DNA of 64,000 nt from NCBI GenBank assembly GCA_000328365.1, contig KB310056.1, forward strand, positions 4,179 through 68,178, in the 5' to 3' direction. The notes beneath the pieces were generated by a model. That model was not told the origin of the DNA. It saw only the letters and a program-made list of their open reading frames with translations, and made no database searches. This document shows positions 58,835-64,000 of the stretch, piece after piece. This DNA comes from Capitella teleta (taxonomy: Eukaryota > Annelida > Polychaeta > Capitellidae). How positions within the stretch are numbered: the first letter of the stretch is position 1; the number at the start of each line of letters is the position of its first letter. A program made the translations under genes and the position numbers.

Positions 58835-60480
58835 TCCAGAACACTCAATGCCATCAAACGCAAATTTCGCCACCTAAACAACGACATTTTCCTCACCCTC
58901 TACAAAGCCAAAATTCGCCCCACCCTTGAATATGAATCAGGGTACGAATTGTTAATTCAATAAGCATCTTTCGAAACGACAATGGGTTATGGGTCACGAC
59001 GCATTTTCATTTGTTCAATTCTTCTCATGCGAGTGGGTTTTGGACAAACTGAAGCATAATTCCATTTCTCTGAATTCAGCTTTAAAATGGGTTTCAGAGT
59101 GCACAGCGTGCAACCGATCAGTGTTCTGAGATGTATTCATGAATATGTGTGAGATGGGTAGAATGATTACTTCCACAAACTTGGCTTCCGAGGTCATCAA
59201 TGGTTGTCTCTGTGTGACCTTGTCGTGTTATCAGATTGCAATTGCATGTAAACATTGTAATAATATTATAACATCGTTTGTATATTATTAAGTATAATAT
59301 TCTTGTGACTATGTAACTGTAATTACCAGTATGATAATAACAAAAAGAGACCACCTAGTAACTGGGATGACTATTTCGGAATTAGAGAGGGGGTGGGCCT
59401 ACCTGAGAACTGTACGCTATTACTATCTTCGATCTAAGTACATGATTACATGTGCGTCAAATACATGCTTCAAATAGATTTGTAACATTCATTGTGTGTT
59501 TACATATTTTTTCATCCCATGTGTTATATACTTATAAACATATATTTGGTGGAGGTAGAGGAACTCAAACGAAAGTGTATGAAAGATTGTAAGTGCCGAA
59601 ATAAAGCAGCTAGTGTAATCAGAAGAAGAAAAAAAAATCCGCGATTTCATGGGAAATATTCATCTCATCAAGGTCGAGTTAAGGCGATGTACTCAAGCGA
59701 CACAATTAGATTGAACTCTCCTGTGATTGGCCGTTGTTCAATGCTAACTTGCTACGCCCCGCCTCCTAATTAAATATCCATAAGGATTATGATAGCAAAA
59801 ATTGAAATCTTGGTCTCACATCAAGACCGCAAATAGCATTTTCAATTTGTTTTGAAGAATAGAAACATGGAAATGAATCAGAAATTGGAGAAATATTCCA
59901 ATAACCCAATTGTATGAGAAGAATTGAACACGTACATGGAAATGCGTCATGACCATTGTCATTTCGAAAGATTGTTGATCATGAAATTAGCGGTCATGAC
60001 TCAATTAAGGCCCATTGTCGTTTCGAAAGATGATTATTAAATTAACGGTTCGTACCCTGATTAATATGCCTCTCCTGTTTGGACACCCCATCTTAAAAAA
60101 ACACATCAATATTATCGAAAGAATACAAATGAGAGCCACAAAAACACTACCCAGATTACGTCACCTACCCTATCCACAACGACTGAAAAAACTCTGACTG
60201 CCAACCCTGACCTACAGACGACTACGGACCGACCTGATTGAGACCTACAAAATCATCAACGGACTGACCACCATCAAACAAACAGACGTACTACCCCCCA
60301 TTCAGACTACATTGACCCGAGGACACAGACACAAATTGACCAAACAGAGGACCAACACAACTACTTACTCGACTCCCTTACGACACCGCATCATAACAGC
60401 ATGGAACTCCCTCGCAGGCCCAGCAGACACTAACTGCATTCTGAATATTGAGAATAGCGTCTTGAAACGATATTAACGAG
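58835..60480 (+). mobile_element. LINE C-terminal fragment split by a DNA element
   Basis: Before the insert: NAIKRKFRHLNNDIFLTLYK, then AKIRPTLEYE. After it: LKKHINIIERIQMRATKTLP, RLRHLPYPQRLKKL, LPTLTYRRLRTDLIETYKII and RHRIITAWNSLAG. This is the C-terminal half of a non-LTR ORF2 (Jockey/Rex-like). At least one frame change and one stop are present. Removing the inserted element and one target copy makes the junction read RPTLEYASPVWTPHLKK, the expected sequence. Confidence 0.8.
58935..60062. mobile_element. 1,128-bp DNA element with long inverted ends inserted in the LINE
   Basis: The exact 14-base ends AATCAGGGTACGAA and TTCGTACCCTGATT extend into imperfect inverted repeats of about 110 bases (TCTTTCGAAACGACAATGGG inside both). 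Direct repeats AATATG flank it at 58929-58934 and 60063-60068. A segment near the right end (CATGACCATTGTCATTTCGA) looks like a partial copy of the terminus. There is no transposase. Superfamily unclear, because a six-base target copy is unusual. Confidence 0.85.
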
Positions 60481-60600
60481 ACAGTTGCGGGATCATATCA
60501 TTTCAAGACTCTAATTACCAATATAGAGTCTTGGAACGAGACTAGTCACTAGTGCATCATTCCCAGAATGCCAGATTATTGCTATATCAGTATATATGGA

Positions 60601-60665
60601 GTTAGCTGACAAACTACAGCGAGCCCATGAGGTATACAGACCTCGCCCGAGAATCTGTGCTAATA
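60601..60665. repeat. Dispersed 65-bp repeat, copy 1
   Basis: TTAGCTGACAAACTACAGCG, then GAGGTATACAGACCTCGCCC and TCTGTGCTA, shared with 62236-62305. A shorter match (GTTAGCTGACATACTACG) occurs near 50268. Function unknown. It could be the conserved end of a transposon. Confidence 0.7.
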
Positions 60666-61357
60666 TGATTTTATTATGGAGTTAACTAATCACTAATCTT
60701 AAGTCATTCGGCAAGATCAAACAGAAAATGTTTGACAGAAGAAGTTATAAACAAAACTCACACAAAATTGTGAATATGAGACACTTTGGTGGAGATTTTA
60801 AAACCCAGAACAGTCCGCAATCCTTATCTGATGTTGTGTAGACGATGAAAATTTCAAGTTGTTTCTCGGTTGCTACGATCCGACCTTGACCTCAAATGAA
60901 AACGAAGTCAATCGCACGCCGTTCCTAATCCCATAACAAACATTGTGATCATAACGCTGCTTCTACTCTCGTCTTGAGAACGTAACGAATATACTAACGA
61001 TTATTATACGGCCATTTATACACTGCATATCTCCATTCTGAATAACTCCATTGATGTAGCCATCTGAAAGGGGCGGAGGTGCAAATAATTATAGCAATAG
61101 GATTCTGGGAACGGGACTAACTAATATACAAATAAAATGAATAAACATAATTTCGGGTTGGGGGCAACACGTGCAGGCGCTTCTATGTTCTCCTTGGGGT
61201 CTTTGCTGGCGTTTTCTTGAATTACCAATGTTGATACAATAAGTTTATTGTAAGTTTCTCATTCAATTCAATATTTAACCATTTTCTTTTAATAAGCTGT
61301 ACGCCAAATGTCTGCCACATACCATGACCATGTTGTCTGTCTTTGCCTGCTATATTA
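60666..61357. other. Intergenic, nothing recognised
   Basis: No exon, RNA gene or repeat ends seen. Confidence 0.5.
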
Positions 61358-62178
61358 TAGTCAGACCTCGTTAATCCGCCGTCATGCAATCCGCCCTTTT
61401 CGTAATCCGCCATAAAATCTCAGGAACGAATCATATTTGTAATGTTAATTGTGTCATGTAATCCGCCCTTTTCGTTAATCCGCCTCCGACCACGATTCTA
61501 GGGAACGAATTTAATCTACACTTTACCATTGTAAATAACACATGTAATCCGCCCCCCAAATAGCGTGTCGAAAACAAACATCAGCCACGACACATCGATT
61601 TCTTTGAAGTCGGGTCAGTTTAACAACAACTGGCACCTCCCCGTTTGTTTAATGGCGATTCGCGTTAAACTTAATTAACTTGTTGAGCGAAAATTCTGTT
61701 AAGTCTTTAATTTAATTGGTCGCTGGGTTAAGCGATGTTCAGGAGCGGAACGAACGAGATGACGAAATGAGTGGAGATCAATCGAGTGGAGAAGCGAGTG
61801 GATCTGAGCCCCGAAGGAAGTCTTGGCGGGGGAAGCGGGGCAGCACGTGCGCGCATTAATGCTATATTTCGAGAGATTCGATGAGTCGGAGGCAGCGAAG
61901 CAGATTGAATAATGCCGCTAAGCAGACAACCATCACTGATTTTTTCAAACAATAAAAATCTTTAATTGGCCTCATGTGATCGTGTATGAGGTTTTTTTTT
62001 ACCTCGTGCTTCATTCCTAATGGTATATGCTACTACGCTAATGCATGACATGGGTTTTGGGGGTTTTAAAATGACGCACAATTTTGATCAATTTGTGGTT
62101 TGAAATGTAATCCGCCCTTTTCGATAATCCGTCAGTTTTCTTGGGAACGGAGGAGGGCCGATTAACGGTGTCTGACTG
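61358..62178 (+). mobile_element. Pogo/Tigger-type element, internally deleted, keeps the transposase C-terminus
   Basis: The ends TAGTCAGACCTCGTTAATC and, inverted, CAGTCAGACACCGTTAATC are flanked by TA. Subterminal copies of TAATCCGCCCTTTTCG recur at both sides. Near 61770-61955 frames read MSGDQSSGEASGSEPRRKSW and, before the stop, NNAAKQTTITDFFKQ. QTTITDFF fits a PCNA-interacting peptide (Q-x-x-I-x-x-F-F), known at the C-terminus of pogo transposase. The catalytic DDE part is absent. Confidence 0.8.
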
Positions 62179-62235
62179 TATGCAGCTTCAGCTAGAATGC
62201 TTGATCATCAACGAGCTTCAGAACATGTACTTGAA

Positions 62236-62305
62236 AGCTAGCTGACATACTACAGCGAGACCCAGGGAGGTACATGGACCTCGCCCGATTTATCTGTGCT
62301 ACTTG
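62236..62305. repeat. Dispersed 65-bp repeat, copy 2
   Basis: CTAGCTGACATACTACAGCG, then GAGGTACATGGACCTCGCCC and CTGTGCTA, as at 60601-60665 in the same orientation. Confidence 0.7.
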
Positions 62306-64000
62306 AATGCAATGAAAATAATGCAAAACGTGCCTGAGAATATGTAATTAATCAAAGTGTTTTATTAAGTTGATTTATGGGATAATAATATTTTCATGAA
62401 AACGTTTCAAGGCTCAACGTACTAGGGTGTTGCATCTGAAAATCTTAAAATACATGAAGTAATTAATCATCGAAGCAGCGATATTTCATGTGCAGGAAAA
62501 TTCACAAAGTTCATGAGGAGCACCAGAATGACTGATTTCAGAGAAATGATCAAGAATACTGCTCCACGAGATCCGGAATCAAATTCATGTATATTTCCCA
62601 GAACTGTTCCTATAATTTCTGAAAGGGTCATACTGGGTATTACAGATCAGCGAGCAATTTCAATGCATGTCTTTTTTCACATTTCAATACACAGACGAGC
62701 AAATTTTGTGAGGGAGTCTTCATGTCAAACTGATTAATACATGTCCACGGTAATGGGCATGTCTTTTCTGAGGCTATTCAGTGTGTATGCAAACAGCCAG
62801 TAAATGAAAACAAAATCAATATTATAGAACAGAATTTTCAAAAATCAAAATTTATTAATAGAAAAAAGAACCTATTTAACAGGAGAATCTGTGAAAAAAA
62901 AAAACAACTGTTAAACACACCATTTTCAAGATTCACCAAAAAAACACTGCGCAGAGCAAAAAAAAAGAGAACGTAAAATAAATCGTAAATGAATAAACTA
63001 AAAAACCACAAACAGACTAGAGAAAAATCACACGAGAAAAACAAATCACTCCAAATTCCCCTAAAGACGAATAGCAACTAATTTTCATACATTTTTTACC
63101 CTTTGTATATTTTCGTCTTCAAGATCTGATTTTAGGAATACTTAGCACGTAAAAATTTTATTTCATCAATTAAGAGATCCGTACAATGAAATTGAACAAG
63201 AATGCAGAGATAATGGAACAACTATGTATCACGAGAGATTTCTAACCAAATTTACCTACCTTCACTTAAATGCAGCCACAGTATAAGTAGTTTTGAGGGA
63301 CTACTAGTAAAGGAGATCATATATCTCACATGAGGAAAAGATTCACACATGATTAGATGTTCTATAAACAGCCATTCAGAAAATAAAAAGCTATGCATAT
63401 TTATATAAATAATCAGAATTTGTCCAAAATGAGCACCCATGCGTTTGGCCATTATCAATGAATAAACAAGAAATAAAATGGAGAGAAAAGTAAGTTTTGG
63501 AATGAGGAATTTATATATGGACTTGGAAAAAAAAAAGATGAGGAAAAATTGCTCCAAATAACACGCCAAAATAATTTAGCAAATTACCTCAACCACAGTG
63601 GATTTAAATTGTTTAAATTTTTAGAATGCAATTTTATAGAAATATCATGAAACTTTTGAACACTGAATACTGTGACAGTAACGATCAAGTCTTATAAATG
63701 ATCAAGTCCTAGTGTTACAGCTACAGCATATGAGAAGAACACTATATCTTAGTACGGTGCATGTATAATAGCTGTATTTGTACACCAAGAACAATTACGA
63801 AAACAATTCGCTGTTTAAACACCCGAACATAAAGCATTACTGTGAGCAAAGGAACTATAAGATATGATTCAAATTGTATAATCTCATTTTGCATGCTAAA
63901 TTAACCTACCAAAAAAAAAACAACCTGAAACATCTTCAATAAACATCTTCACAGCTGTGAAGCACCCATTGGATGTATGGCAACGATTCTGGCACATTAA
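62306..64000. other. Right-end intergenic stretch, nothing recognised
   Basis: Short frames only, many caused by A/T-rich composition (A-rich stretch at 62880-63060). No splice-bounded exon or transposon ends found. Confidence 0.5.

Noticed and set aside
62838-63077. Phe-rich minus-strand frame
   Set aside because: A product of A-rich plus-strand sequence.

Overview
The window is nuclear DNA of an animal. It is AT-rich, and its genes are split by many short GT-AG introns, mostly 50-120 bases. They encode metazoan modules (kringle, MAM, CUB, LDLa, WSC, VWA, PAN, peritrophin-type chitin binding, GAIN/GPS). Between genes lie LINE, SINE and MITE debris and microsatellites. Chitin-binding domains and a possible Meta-type SINE core fit a marine invertebrate, but I cannot name the phylum from sequence alone.

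Layout. 1-3300: a possible edge exon on the minus strand, LINE remnants and an orphan signal-peptide exon. 3328-15884 (+): a 32-exon gene for a DEG/ENaC ion channel of about 2,479 residues. 17333-26877 (-): a 22-exon adhesion GPCR of about 2,255 residues. 26.9-35.7 kb: mostly empty, with one Kunitz-LCCL exon. 35734-39222 (-): an 18-exon DPP8/DPP9-type dipeptidyl peptidase of 840 residues. 39.2-48.5 kb: a transposon zone (mariner-like and pogo-like MITEs, a SINE with perfect target duplications, two LINE 3' ends). 48520-51053 (-): a cystinosin homologue that lacks its middle membrane helices. 52-54.9 kb: repeats. 56498-57210 (-): a 176-residue Tctex1-domain dynein light chain relative. 57.6-62.2 kb: a mariner-like MITE, a LINE split by a 1.1-kb MITE, and a pogo-type element. 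The last 1.8 kb shows nothing.

The main discovery candidate is the channel. Its conserved DEG/ENaC parts (HG motif, TM1, FP-V-CN strand, G-x-C-F-T-F-N palm motif, SVAPG-like strand, GCS filter in TM2) lie at the two ends of the gene. Between TM1 and the palm, where the finger domain should be, sits PAN-MAM-kringle-LDLa-MAM-unknown-CUB-MAM-like-VWA-unknown-WSC-VWA, almost all on phase-1 modules typical of exon shuffling. A further helix-rich block of about 540 residues precedes TM2. All 32 exons join in one frame to exactly 7,440 coding bases.

The adjacent convergent gene also couples a huge matrix-type ectodomain (five chitin-binding domains, a mucin repeat, two Ig domains) to a signalling membrane core. 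The two could belong to the same matrix-facing surface, but that is inference from proximity and architecture only. DPP8/9, cystinosin and the Tctex1 protein are ordinary housekeeping or ciliary genes with no visible functional link to each other.
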